Assembly (NCBI GenBank): GCA_019321725.1
Contig: JAGSPU010000054.1
Span: forward strand, 372,001 to 436,000
Direction of reading: 5' to 3'
Source of the DNA: Paulownia fortunei
Lineage: Eukaryota > Streptophyta > Magnoliopsida > Lamiales > Paulowniaceae
DNA length: 64,000 nucleotides
Of the stretch, positions 28,210 through 41,466 are shown piece by piece. The notes beneath the pieces were generated by a model that worked only from the letters and a program-made list of their open reading frames with translations, was not told the DNA's origin and did no database searches. A program made the translations under genes and the position numbers. The first letter of the stretch is position 1. Each line of letters begins with the position of its first letter.

Positions 28210-28400
28210 AATAATTCAGATTACATGTCATCAAATAATTATCCAAAAATGTAACTTCAATCAAACTAGTTTCACCACTTGCCATTAAAAATACCACCAC
28301 ATATTAAGCAGAGAGCAGTAGTGACTAATAATTCAGATAACAACTAACCAAATAAGCATCCTACAAAAGTGAACTGCAATGGAACCAGTTTCAGCACAAA
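28210..28400. repeat. imperfect direct repeat, spacing ~117 bp
   Basis: A block starting AATAATTCAGATTACA at 28210 and ending in a CAATCAAACTAGTTTCACC-like segment recurs at 28327, ending in a CAATGGAACCAGTTTCAGC-like segment. The copies are diverged but keep the same order of matches. Confidence 0.65.
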
Positions 28401-28839
28401 AATGCACTTACTAATAGCAATCAATCAATGGAAAGCCTGCATAGTTCCTGCAACATGGAACTCCAAGCTAAACAAGAACAGAACAAGCAATCTAAACCTT
28501 AAAAAACACCAATCTCAAGAGAGTGACCAGCGATGTTGGCATCAAGAGACAAAGGAATTAAAAACATTTCATAAGCAATCAATCAAAGGCCCTATCAAGC
28601 AAGAAAAATACTTAATTAATAGCCAACCTAGCATAATTCGTAAAATGGCATACTTGAGCAATATCCAATCAGAAGAAAAATGAGATAGCCCCAATATTTT
28701 AACACATTAATCAAGTCTTAAAATTCCCCAAAACTGATAATGTAAAAGTATCATAAGGCTTTCATCAAAACTAACAATAATTCATTGTCATATAACATCC
28801 AACAAAACATATTAACCGAGAAAAAAAGACTCATCTCTC

Positions 28840-29268
28840 TCAGTATCTCCTGCCACCACCACGGCCGTAGTTCATGGGAGGCGCAACACTTATAGGACCC
28901 TGGTCCTCTTTGAGCACGACACCTGGAAGGTCCTTCATGCCAAGCGACTCCAACAAATCCACAGTCTCCTGATCAACCTCGATGCGGTCAACCTTAATGG
29001 CCGACTCATCAGGCACGAAATCCATGCGGCGCTCTCGCTCCTCCTCCTGCAGCTTCAGTGAGATGCCGCGAACGGGTCCCTTTTGGATCCGCTTCATCAA
29101 ATGGGTCGAAAAACCAGCGATCTTGTTGCGGAGGCGCTTCGACGGGATGATAGCAACCTCTTCCAGAATCTTCTTGTTGGTGTGGAAGTCCAAAGTCATC
29201 TTCGAGTAGTACCGCTCAATTACCTGGCGGGAGGATTTCTTCACTGTCTTTGTGCGTACACGACCCAT
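28840..29268 (-). CDS. RPS17: 40S ribosomal protein S17 (eS17)
   Basis: The 142-residue product begins [20 protein letters not shown], the diagnostic eS17 N terminus. It continues with the conserved helical core ([20 protein letters not shown], residues about 45-64) and has the plant-type C terminus with a Gly/Arg/Tyr end (GRGGGRRY). eS17 is a structural protein of the small (40S) cytosolic ribosomal subunit. The frame is open 31 codons further upstream, but the ATG at 29268 is chosen because family members start [10 protein letters not shown] and because the upstream part includes the likely 5' UTR with a telo-box. The coding part is intronless, undamaged and GC-richer than its surroundings. 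No other gene lies within about 5 kb on either side. It is very likely functional. Confidence 0.96.
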   Translation of the reverse strand: MGRVRTKTVKKSSRQVIERYYSKMTLDFHTNKKILEEVAIIPSKRLRNKIAGFSTHLMKRIQKGPVRGISLKLQEEERERRMDFVPDESAIKVDRIEVDQETVDLLESLGMKDLPGVVLKEDQGPISVAPPMNYGRGGGRRY

Positions 29269-29340
29269 TTTGCGGTGATGTTTGTGGGAGGCGGCGGGTT
29301 GGGTGTGTTGCAAAGGAGCGGGAGAGAAGGGAGCGTTGGC

Positions 29341-29348
29341 TAGGGTTT
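29341..29348 (-). promoter_or_regulatory. telo-box (AAACCCTA) near the RPS17 transcription start
   Basis: The minus strand reads AAACCCTAGCC about 75 nt upstream of the RPS17 ATG and 40-50 nt downstream of the TATA box. Telo-boxes near the start site are common in plant ribosomal protein genes and help coordinate expression in dividing cells. Confidence 0.8.
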
Positions 29349-29386
29349 GGGACGGGGTCACGGGAGTGTGGGAAGGGGGTTTGTGG

Positions 29387-29395
29387 ATTTATATG
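29387..29395 (-). promoter_or_regulatory. TATA box of RPS17
   Basis: The minus strand reads CATATAAAT about 120 nt upstream of the ATG, predicting a transcription start near 29360 and a 5' UTR of about 90 nt. Confidence 0.65.
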
Positions 29396-29468
29396 AGGGA
29401 TATTTGCTCTGTGGTATCACTAGGGGTTGATAATATCAAAACCACCCATGAGTTCTACAAGTATGTTG

Positions 29469-29477
29469 AAATGGGCC
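29469..29477 (-). promoter_or_regulatory. site II / UP1-like GGCCCATTT element of RPS17
   Basis: The minus strand reads GGCCCATTT about 80 nt upstream of the TATA box. GGCCCA elements (TCP-binding site II class) typically accompany telo-boxes in plant ribosomal protein promoters. A second GGCCCA-type core lies at 29635-29640. Confidence 0.6.
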
Positions 29478-29479
29478 GT

Positions 29480-32400
29480 TTTCTTTTGTTTTTGTTTTTG
29501 TTTTTCCTTTTTTTAATTGTTTTTTTTTTTTTTTGTTTAATGGATTGTACATAAATCAAGTTATACAATGGTTTGAAAAAGATAAAGTGATATACTACTT
29601 CATGGAATTTTGAGCTATGGAATTAGAATTAAATGGCCCAATTATAATCTCTTTTTTTTTTTTTTTTTTCGCCTCGATTTAACATATAGAATTGAAATTA
29701 ATTACAATTTTAAATTAATAGCTTCGCACCATATCCATAATGGTAACAAATGAAATGAAGGACGTGAATCGGCTTGCTTCTATTGGACTTGAAGTTGGTG
29801 AAAGGCCTCAATTCAATTTGTTGAATTGAAATTAAATTGCAATTTTAAGGGACTAAATTCTAATAAATTAATTTTAAACTAGTTCTGGACAATTCATCTT
29901 TCATCTCTAACCTCAAACCCCAACGGTCATGGTATGTACAGGACCAGCGTGGATGATGACGAGAGCAAGAGTGACCATGTCTCGGCCAAGGCATAGAGTA
30001 AATCCTCTATCTTTGTTCACTTCCATCTACGACAATATCAAAGCGTTCAAAACTAGAATCGGACTACTTTGGAAATACAATTCTACCATTGAATTGGAAT
30101 TCCAATTTCAAATATCGAAACACTATCAAAATATTTTCCTAAAAATACCAAAATTAATTTCACATGAATTTCAATTTATTGCCATTTTTTCTTTTATTTG
30201 AGTGTACTCTAATTTTAAATTTTCTCCTCCTCCAATTAAAAATCTTAATTCATGGCATAAACTTCCAAAAATTATACCAATTTTCATTTTCCGATACAAG
30301 ATTCTCACGAATATTTGGGCTTTGATGATTCCATGCCCAAACTCAAGCCATAATATAAAACCTTTTTAGCATACAAATTGATGGAACTTGAAGTGGTGCC
30401 CAAAATCATTACCCCTCAAATTTAATTTGATTCAGCTCAAGTAAACTACTGGACTCCATTTATCAGTAGTATCATGGCATTGGCAGCGTTTGAGGCTCGA
30501 AGACTAAACTGCAACAGAAAATGGGCTTTTAGATCAAAAGTTCTTATGGATAGATGGCTGCTAATTCAACAAGAAGCATCTGTCAAATCAGGTTTTATTT
30601 CGTGAACGACAATGGTGTAAACAATATGTTTGGCTATAAGGTCTGCTAACAGGGACGCACTGAGAAATCTAAACTTGAGGGACTATATTGATTTTTTTTT
30701 TTTATAAATAACGACAAATAAATATTTTTAATCATATTAAATATAATTTTATTATTCATGGAAAGATAAAATTTTATATGAAATTTATTATAAATTTAAA
30801 ATTATATATAATTTAAATTCAGAATATATGAAGTTGTGGGGCAGCTTTCCATGGATTCGGCCCTTTCTTAGTTTCGCCCCTGAGATTTTAAATAACCAAG
30901 CGTGGGTCAATTTTGTTGTTATCGACATGATGAATTTCAACTCTAATCCTCTCAAGTTGTGCCGAAGTTGAAGTTGAAGTATGAGAACCTAGTAATTGGA
31001 ATGGAGAGCTTCAGATTCCTAATCAATAAAAGTTTACCTATCTAAGGTTCAATGTGTTATCCTATAGGACAAACATTGTATAAATGTGTACTCACAATCC
31101 ATCTTTTCTGCTACAAAGAATTTCAACGAATGCCGAGAATTGAAGATGGGATAAACCATGGTATATCAATAAGAACATCCTTAACCATAAGTCGTATTCT
31201 CACTTTGGTGTACTCCAGGGGTAAATACCAAACATGAGTCAATTGCAATAATATATACTCTCAATGAAATCTCATTTTAAGATGTCAACTGCTAAATTAG
31301 GTTTCAACTTCTGCATATTAGGTACACAGTGACTATGAATGTTAATGGCTCGGATTTTGTTTGAATTCAACATGCACAAATTAAATTTTTTAATGATTTA
31401 AATTCGATGGATAAAAACGCTAAATTTACTTTATAATTTAAATTAAAAATATTAAAAATTATGCCCTTTAAAAATATCATATGATTATATAATAAATTAG
31501 AAATAATAATATTAAATGGTCAGGGTCTGAATTGAAAACAAGTTTATAAATGAAGAAATCAAAATTCATACAAATCTATTTAAATTTTTAACACTGACGA
31601 AATCATTGACATCTTTAACAGTGACGTAAACATGATTACAACTTGCCTGCAAGCAAAAGGCTGTTCGCTAGAATGATTAAAGTTCATTTTGCAGGTCTAC
31701 TGTAGTATCCCACAAACTGGTCCTTAGATTGTAATGGGTTCCAATTTTAAAAAGATACAAGAAGATAGGGGAGTTGGTCTGAGGTTTTAATTTTTAAATT
31801 CACCCCATATAAATTCGCGCCCGTTTAATTTATTTATTTATTTTATTTTTTAATATATATGTATTTTATAATATTATATTTAAAAAATATTTTTTTAAAA
31901 AGTTAACGGCATTATTTAAAAAATAAATAAATTATATAACGAGTTTAACGGTCTAACCCGTACCCGACAAATTCGAAAAAAAAACAGGTTTTGAATTTGA
32001 CAAATTCATCCATTATCATCCATGTTTTACAATCTTACGAAGCTATCCACATATAAATACATAATAAATTATTCATCTTTTGTGGTTCATAATTTCATAT
32101 GGAATTGCCCACTTGCACTACATGCTACAATCATGAATATTATGTAAAGTCTTCAAACTTACAGAATGTATTGATCAAACTGCTTAAATGCAAGAATTAA
32201 AGAATTCACATTCACCTTTCAATTTTGCGTCATTCCAACCACCTTTTGTTATGGTAGGATCTCTAAATATAAATCACCAAAAGACTTTTAAGTATGCTAA
32301 TTACTGTAACTGGTCGATACTTCTGGTTTAATTCATTTGTTTTTATGTGCAATTGTTTAGTCATTTAAAGTTGAAATGACGCAGTTACCAAAAACACATT

Positions 32401-34953
32401 GGCATTATCAGGTATGGAGATAAGAATAAATCAAATACTTGGCATGGATTTTATTATTTGGGATTCTTACAGAAACCTCACTTTTCAAGTCTATAGAATT
32501 CTACTTAATTTCTTAAAGTGGATTATTTGAATATAAGTAGTGGATTGATTGTTCATATTTGATAATAAAAATACTACGGTGCTCGTTAATTTTAAAAAAT
32601 AAAAGATACGTGTCATAGAAAAAAATTTAGTTTTAATTAAATTAATTTAGATTACATTTTACTATTATTGTAGAATAAAATTTCACAATTTTATCTTGTT
32701 AGAAATATTAAATTTCAAAAGAAACTAGTATAAATTGGATAAATTTTAGAGGGATTTGTGTAAATATGTATAAACTTTAGGGAGTTTTTGTAAATTTCGA
32801 CAAGCATAGGGGTTTTAAATTTATTGTTTTCATAAATTAACGATATGATATAATAAATGACTGAAGTTATATGTAAGATGATAACAAATATTAAAGAACG
32901 TAAATGAAATTTTAAAAACTTTAGGGAGTCGACCTGCCAAACCTCAAGGGAGCCTAATATAATTATCCCTAATCATAATTGAACTGAAAAAACTACCAAA
33001 CCCCTGAATCAATCAATATATGGGCGACAAACATTAGAGGTATTTGGTATAATTATCCAAACCTGAGGAGATGTAACTATATTTATACCGAACCTCAGGA
33101 AAGGTCTATGTAATTATCCCTTACAATTTTTATAATCAAAATTTTTTAAGCATTGATATCTTGAATATGTCGACGAAGGTTTTCCAGAAGTTCAACTTGG
33201 GATTACGTTTGTGTTAGAATTTGTTGCAGCTAATTGTTAAACTTTTTAACAATTTCATCTGATTCTTATGTTTCAATTTATGTTATAACACCATTTTAAG
33301 TATAAATTGTACTGCATAATGAAAAAATAAAAATTAATATCAGTAATTTTTACATGATTCGGATATAAATATTCTACTCAACGAGATCACATCAATAGAG
33401 AAAATAATTCATTAACTTTGTTACATAATGCAATAATATAACTTATAAAATAAAATAAAAACCCACTATTTTATTATTTCGTTCTTATGTAAACTTGTTT
33501 GTGAGATTCATCGACTTTTACCTGCATCATTCAACTCCTCTTAATATTGACCATTGTCAATTAACAATTTTCTCTTGAGAACTCATTTTCGGGAGAGCGT
33601 TCGATGTAATATTTCAATATGATATTAAACAATCTTTAAATTTCTAAATTGACTTCAACCTCAAAAAACTTATTCATCGATCAGATGCTTTGGTCTTACT
33701 TGATATTTTTCTAAAAATCCGCAAAAACTAATGAAGCTTATATTTAAATACATAAGTTTCGTTAGATAGATTCCTAATTAATTATATACAAAGTTTTGTA
33801 GACTTAAGTCAAATACCTTCCTATTACAAACTCTTTCCACGTATTTAATAACAACTTTGGAATCTAAAAACTTGACAAATTCTTACACAACAATCTCAAG
33901 AATCTGATGCATAAATCTGGTAGGAAATTCGCCGGTTTAAGGAAGCTTTCTTGAAGTCCAAATTTGATAAAATTCCATCGGATAAGGCGATAAGGATCCT
34001 CAAATCTTTTTTGGTAGGAAAATCGCTGGTTTAAGGAAGATATTGTTTTTTCTGCCATTGGACATGAATTTATTAAGAAGTATCATGAGAATTTATAACC
34101 AAAATTCCTCAAGCCTATACCTAATAAAACCATCCATATAAGATAAATTACTTGAATTTAAATCCTACAAGAAAAAAACCAATCAAGAGTTAGATTCACA
34201 TCAAAAATCATGTTGGAATGTGAAAAATATAACCTACCATATTAGGATCAACCAAAATAAAACCAATTTCATTTTGCAAAATAACGCCAACAAAATTTTC
34301 AACTTAACAAGTTGAAAATTTAAGCAACTTATGCAAAGAAAGTTTTGCTAGGAGCCATTGAAATAGACACTATACAGAGCAAAACTCGAATGGCCGAGGC
34401 ACAAGGATGACAAGCACAGCAACAGTCTATGTTTATTTTGTCAGAAGTGAGAACTTTGTCAATTTAGCAGCTCCACACTCCCAAAAGTATTCCAGGACGA
34501 AGGATAAGCAAGGAGAAAATAAACATTGAGATTATACATACAATATTAAAGATGAACAAAATAAAGGTGTGTCTATTGTTCCTTAATTTATCAAAAATTC
34601 CTCTCCTAAATCACTATCATAGGTCTCATGCTCCTGGAATCTTGAAATTATGAATGTCTTCACCTTTGGTAGTTAATATGAGCCAAAGAATAGCGATGAT
34701 TTCGATGTCTTATTCACTTGTGTCATCATGGAACACCTTAAAACAGCAGCCCTAAACAAGAATAGGCTTATCTCAATATACTGGTCATCCCACAAACCCC
34801 AAATGCATTATTCTAAAATTCACTACAAGAAAACATCAGGTATCCTGCTATTGCTGAAACAAGGAAACAAAGCATGAAACATAACATAGATGTTGTGAAA
34901 ACAGAACACTGTCGAGCAAAATGATTCAAGAACTCTTCAGTTTCTTGACGCCT
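29480..34953. other. intergenic DNA, no gene seen
   Basis: No coding region can be supported. The block holds T/A homopolymers near 29520 and 29652, a transposon-like segment (32730-33125), and a 27-bp near-repeat (GGTAGGAAA-TCGC-GGTTTAAGGAAG at about 33919 and 34013). The last 500 bases should be the 3' flank of the SDR pseudogene that follows. Confidence 0.5.
32730..33125. mobile_element. possible MITE-type remnant with CCTCA-GGGA / AATTATCCCT motifs
   Basis: The right half contains three imperfect blocks combining CCTCAAGGGA/CCTGAGGAG/CCTCAGGAA with TAATTATCC. The left edge shows GGGATTTGTGTAAAT and TTTAGGGAG, roughly the reverse complements. These phrases are typical of a widespread plant non-autonomous repeat. 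The ends are not defined. Confidence 0.35.
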
Positions 34954-35824
<871 letters not shown>

Positions 35825-36739
35825 TTGATGCAGCAAGAAAGCTCGCTTCTGGTGGAAATCCGTTTGGACAGTGTATAGATCTGAGATTGACAACAGAGCT
35901 TATCTCATGTACATGTAGCAGACGAAGGAAAATGGACCAGTGTGTCTTGAATAGATTAATGGATTTTTTTGCATTTTTATTACAAACTTCCTGTCTGCTT
36001 CTTTCGTCACGTTTTCATTTGAGTAGCCTGCTTCATTTTGATTCCCACATAAATATAAGCATTGATTTAATGGCCAACAGGGTCATGAGGCGTAGTGCTA
36101 CTATATTCTAGACTAATTTATTGAAGTGGGAGAATATTATAATGTCATTCACCAGAAAGACAGAGGACAAATTGAGAATCTGAACTTCTGGTTGTAAGTT
36201 GCTGTAATTTATATGGAAGATAAATTCTTGGATGAATGGACGGAGCAAGTGCACAATTGAACATCATACAGAAGGATAGATATATATCAAGGGATGTATG
36301 AGATGTCTTTAGAACGTAAATCCCGTTCCATGTTTAAATAATTAATATTATATAAAATAAAATACGAAAAATGAAATAGAAAATTTGAAGCCCGAGGCAC
36401 AACCTAAATGCTGGTATGAAGTAACTATTAGGGAAATAATTACACTGTTTATATATAGTAAATCACTAAATTCCTCGTCCTTATTCATCCATATACCTTA
36501 AAATTTTCACTCATTTTATTTTTGGAACGTTCCAAAAAAATAACATTCTATTTTTAAAACAATTTTTTCCCCCATATATCTCTAATTTAAAGTAATAGCA
36601 AAAATACAGTAACTATTAACTATTACTTTAAAAACAATAATCTAAATATATTCATAATCAAAGTTATATATATATATATTACTTGGTTTGTCTCATTTTT
36701 ATGTAGGTCTTTGTGATTATAATATCTTTTTCTCATTAT

Positions 36740-37670
36740 TGTTGGGTGTATTTTTAGAACGAAATTGTGTATAACTTGCATTTTAAACAAGTTGTTGGGT
36801 TAAATTTTTTCAACGTGACCAATTTAAATAAAGGATATTTTTATCAAATGACAAAATTGTTGACTTAGAATATTGATTTCAGACTTATTCACAGTTAGAA
36901 AAAAAGGAAAGAGAGAGAGAAAGAGAAGAACTAGAAAGAGAAAGGAAGAGAAGAAATTTAATTTTGAAAACAGCACCCCACCAATCACCTTCAAAATATG
37001 ATCAAAAGAAATTAAACCGTGGATTAAGTTGATATTTTGACAGCACGTTTAGGATATATTGAACTACAAAATTGGACGGTAAGATCAAGTTTTGTACTCT
37101 CTAGTATCTGATTCTGTGATGAACAAGGCAACTCTATTTTGTGAAAGATTAATGGAACAGTTTAGATTAAGAGCCAGTTTCGGAAAATCGAACCGTTAGA
37201 TTAATTTGAAATTTTGACGGTATGTTCAAAACTTATAGTTCTACAGTTTTGAAGGTGGAAATCGGATTTTCTACCTTTTTTTTAACCAAAAATCGTTCGT
37301 GGACATTAATGTCACGTTTTTATAAGATCTTTCTAATTTTTTTGGTAAAACTTGTTTGTTGCCAAAACTAAATTATCTTGAGTTGTTTGTGATTGTATAT
37401 CACTTGAAACAGATTGTTGAACTTGTTGTATCCCTACTTTTTATTATAGTGGAGATTATTTTGGTGGATTACGGTCTCGTTATTTTTACTCCTCACATCG
37501 GGAAAGTTTTTCACATTAAAAATTATTCGTGTTCTTTGTTACAATTGTGATTGGTTTATTTTTTATTATTTCCTACTAGGTTCACACATTAAAAAAATAA
37601 TTATTATTTTCATTGTGTTGGTGTTTAATAAATGATTTTGATTGAATTTACTGTGTGTTTATCCCATTAC
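36740..37670. mobile_element. probable solo LTR of a copia-type retrotransposon
   Basis: The segment starts TGTTGGGTG and holds a GA-rich tract (36900-36955). Two imperfect blocks of the 'accgt-gattaa-ttgaaattttgac' type (around 37010 and 37185) follow. Next comes a stretch reading CTCACATCGGGAAAGTTTTTCACATTAAAAATTATTCGTGTTC, which resembles the R/U5 part of plant copia LTRs; here I give it only as a resemblance. No gag-pol frames and no second LTR are visible, so a solo LTR is the simplest reading. Both ends are approximate and I found no convincing 5-bp duplication. Confidence 0.4.
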
Positions 37671-39624
37671 ATGTTATTACCTATATGCTGCAAATTCTCA
37701 CTATGTTCTGTTTGTCCGGAGGAAAAAGGCAGCCAGCTTTTAAAAGATCAGTTGGAAACAGCAGGAGGATAAAATGATGTGTAAAGTGGGGAAATCCCAC
37801 TTCTGTCCCACTTGTATCCTTATCCAATTGTCTGAGTTCATGTATACTTTGTATAAGCATATATTGAGACCATTTTTTATAAATGTTAAATATTTTCTTG
37901 AATTCAGGGTGGGATGCAATCGAAATTTATTTTCCATCAAGAATCAAGTACATAAAATTAGAGACTTATTTCCTTCAGAATACAGCCTCTCTTGATGAAC
38001 CTAAATTAAGATTGCATCCCTTGCTGACAAACTCATAATGAACACAGAACTGTTTGGGTTGGAATTTTGATTCAAGTGAATAAAAAATAAGCCTTTTTAC
38101 TTTTAGTTCTGTGATTAGTAGTTTTAATGGTAGACTCAATTTTTTAAAATTATTTCTCAAAATAAAACACGAATTGTTCACCACACGGATTAAATCTCAC
38201 ACTTGATCAATGCAGGATAGTGGAATTTCTGTTTATTGTTTAATTATAACCAACAATTATTATTTCGTTTTATCATGTTTGTTTCATGGCCTAGTTATTT
38301 TATTCTTGATTTTAGTTTAAGTATTTATCATTAGATAATACTATACATTTAAAAATTCAATTAAATCCACAGGCTCTTATACGATTTGAAGGCATAGAGT
38401 TAGAATAAACAAAACGGTATCGTCTATACTTAAAACAATTAATATTTAATATTAAATTCAAATTTAATAGTTAATTATTAGTTTGTCTATTAAAATTTAA
38501 TTTAATAATTAATTCTTAATCTGCTTACCAACTTATCTCTCATAAGTTTTTCTTGCTTTTATTCATTTCAAGCTTTTAGACAAGAAAGTTTAATTTTAAT
38601 TTTAAAAGGTTCAACATTTTCTTTTATCTATTAAAATTATCGGTAAATATAGTTTTTCCAATCTTTTTCTCTTTTTTTTTTCACTTCTCTTTTTCCTTGT
38701 AGCTTCTTGGCTAGAACAAGTCAATTTTTCCTTTTAATAATTAGAATATGAGAAAAATCATCCAACAAAATAATGATATAATAATGCATTAAAAATAGAC
38801 ACTGTCACTGTATATTCTACCAAACCAATAAAGTATTATATAAGAATATATTTATTGTCAAACATATCACTTCACTCAAAACATAATTAAAAGTAATAAT
38901 ATAGTTATATATTTCTTTCAATCACTTATATATGAATTATATTTTTAAGGCTATTTTTGTTTTGAAATAAAGCACATATAATAATAAAAAAAAATCGTTT
39001 ATTTTAAGTTTTAAAGCAAATCAATTTAAAAATCAGAAAATCACTCCTACCCACACCTTCATTTTTAATTTACAAAATGACAATTTCAAAATCCTACTTA
39101 GCCATTTGATTTGAAATTAGAAAAAAAAAAAAATAATTACCATAATCACCGTAAGGACGACTAAGCCACAGTACTATTCTTGTGGCCTTCCAAATTACAG
39201 GTATGGGTAATAATAACTAATTAGTAAAAGATTTATATCAACTCAACTTAAATTTTAACTACATTTTGTTTAGCAATGCGTTAATTACTATCCTTCCTTA
39301 TTAGAAGATATCAAATACTCCATAAGACTGTGCTTTTAACTTTTTAGCAACATTAATATTCTAAGCATTTTTTTGGAAACCTTTGGACTTATACATGGCT
39401 TGAAATTTTTGGTGGACCCCCGATCGTGCCAACCATCATATATACTTGAGAGTAATTTCTTGTTTCACGATAGACAACAATTAGATGTACCTATATATTC
39501 AGATTTGTACACATAAGTCAAAAACTATAAGTCCTTTTGGTTTTAGTTGTTTTTTTTATTATTATTATGACGAGGAACTCGTAGCTACTATCCAAAAGTG
39601 TACATTAAATAAAATTTTATTTTT

Positions 39625-39760
39625 GTGTAATAGCTCACAAATTATACGAGGCAAGCTTGATATGATGGGCAAATATCGAGTGGTGGATGAGATTTGAATT
39701 TGAAACATTCGCTATAAAATTCCTAGCCAACACCACTCAACTACCCTAAGAGGAGCCAAG
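39625..39760. repeat. dispersed repeat copy B (SINE-like)
   Basis: This is the partner of 19681-19830. Shared blocks are GGCAAGC, ATCGA-TGGTG, GAGATT, AATTTGA, ATTC and CCAACACCACT in the same order and spacing. Confidence 0.45.
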
Positions 39761-39794
39761 AGGGAATGGGTGAAAAAGGGTGCAACACGAGGAT

Positions 39795-40050
39795 TGAGAT
39801 TATTTTCATATTTTAAATATTGAAAATATTTTTATTAAATTTTTATGTAAAAATAAAAAAATATTTGGATTGTTTATGTTTTTATATAAATTATATATAT
39901 TTTAAAATAAAAATATATTTATTTTATAATATTATACTATTGATATGGTATGATTTTAGAATATTTTTAATAAAAAATAGATTAAATAAATATATTTTTA
40001 AATTTTCAAACAATAAAAATTTAAAAAAAAAACTCGAAAACAAATAGCCT
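39795..40050. repeat. AT-rich dispersed repeat, related to 58510-58860
   Basis: GAAAATATTTTTATTAAATT followed by TTTATGTAAAAATAAA recurs at about 58563-58595 with few changes, and the following AT-rich bodies share TTATGTTT-TATAT blocks. It is likely a MITE-like element without coding capacity. Confidence 0.35.
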
Positions 40051-41466
40051 GTGAAATTATTGAGAACCAACCGAAATATGTATAGAAATGTGGGCACCTT
40101 TTTCTTATGGTTTTAATAATTAACCTGACCCACACTGATCAGAATTCAGATGCTTTGTGGTTGGCATTGGCTTTGGATGGATGGGGTTTGCATATGCAAT
40201 AATTAAATAATCCCCCCCGCCCCCCCCCATTCAAATCCACACCTGCCCTCACTGCCGACACTTGTATCCAATTTGTTCAGTCTCCCAACCGAAGAATATT
40301 TTAACTCAAATTCGATTTGCGTGCATACATGTAGCTGCACTCGATCAGTCACACACGATTAACGATGAATATACTACATTGTGTCGTACAATACTAAAAT
40401 CTACTCAATTGTGTTTATTTTATAGTGTAAGTGTATGATATCTTTTGTTATGTAAACTTAATGCATATACATATATAAAAGATAATTGTGATGTAAAAAT
40501 ATAATTTTAATTTTTTTAAAATTATGACTTTTTCGGGAATTAAAGTCCTTTATACGAGAATTCATCCAAAAAAAATGGATCATACTTTATGCCACAACGA
40601 GACTTGTCTGAGCCAATAACCGATCGAGCTTAACCTACCTCACTTTCAACAATTCCTTTGTTGTCGATAAAAATCAATTTTCTATCGAATATGAAAAGGT
40701 ATTAGAGTGGAATTTTTGTTGGACTGACAAATAAGTCAAAATGAGCAACAACCTCTTAATTTTTTCCTAAAACTTATAAACAAGTGATTTGCTATTGTCC
40801 AATCAATTGTGGAGGACATATAGTACTTATTTTTTATATGTCACATTCACCAATTTTATACATGTGTGCACGTTTGTTTATATAAATGACTTGAATTGAG
40901 AAAAAAAATAGTTAATTATTAGGAAGCTTACATTATTGCTTATGGCATGCAAGGTAAGGTTTAACTTTGTAATTCTCAATTCACACACCAAAGTTATGGA
41001 ATGCTTATAACTTAGTCATATCAACATAACGCTATTTATTGGCTAAAAAAACATATTAAAGATAGTTAATTTAGCATGTATGGTTGCATGCGTGTTATGG
41101 AGCATGGACACTGTAGTCAAATATGCATGCTCCACTAAATATAATATATAATTTGGACAACGAAAATAGCATCGAGGTGATCTGGATTGAACATTGTTCC
41201 AGTAAGACAAAATACGAAAACACAGAGAGCAAAAGGATTAAATAAGTTTTGCGCCTGAAGCGTCTGACAGGTTAAATAAAGATACTTAAATCAAGTACTT
41301 CAAAAATCGTGGAAATATGCATACTATGAATATATCTAGAGGAATGATATTATTAATTCAGATTAAGTGCCAATGAGGGGGCGGAGAAATGAAAAATCTT
41401 AACTCTGATCAATTATTCTCAACCAGTATTCCTGTAAGAAGAATTGGAAATATAAAAATGGCAGCA

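Larger units (their letters stand above)
26201..28839. other. intergenic DNA 3' of RPS17, no gene seen
   Basis: This block is somewhat less A/T-rich than the DNA to its left and includes a few GC-richer patches (26220-26340, 26740-26990), but I cannot support a gene. Two imperfect direct duplications lie at 27829-27992 and 28210-28400. The last few hundred bases before 28840 should include the RPS17 3' UTR on the minus strand. Confidence 0.5.
35825..41466. other. intergenic DNA between SDR loci
   Basis: No gene seen. It contains a probable solo LTR (36740-37670), copy B of a dispersed repeat (39625-39760), an AT-rich repeat (39795-40050) related to 58510-58860, and a C run near 40212-40228. 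Confidence 0.55.

Noticed and set aside
29282..29554. 90-codon open frame on the + strand over the RPS17 5' region
   Set aside because: It lies antisense to the RPS17 leader and promoter and ends in a T-run-encoded Phe/Leu stretch, so it is a chance frame.
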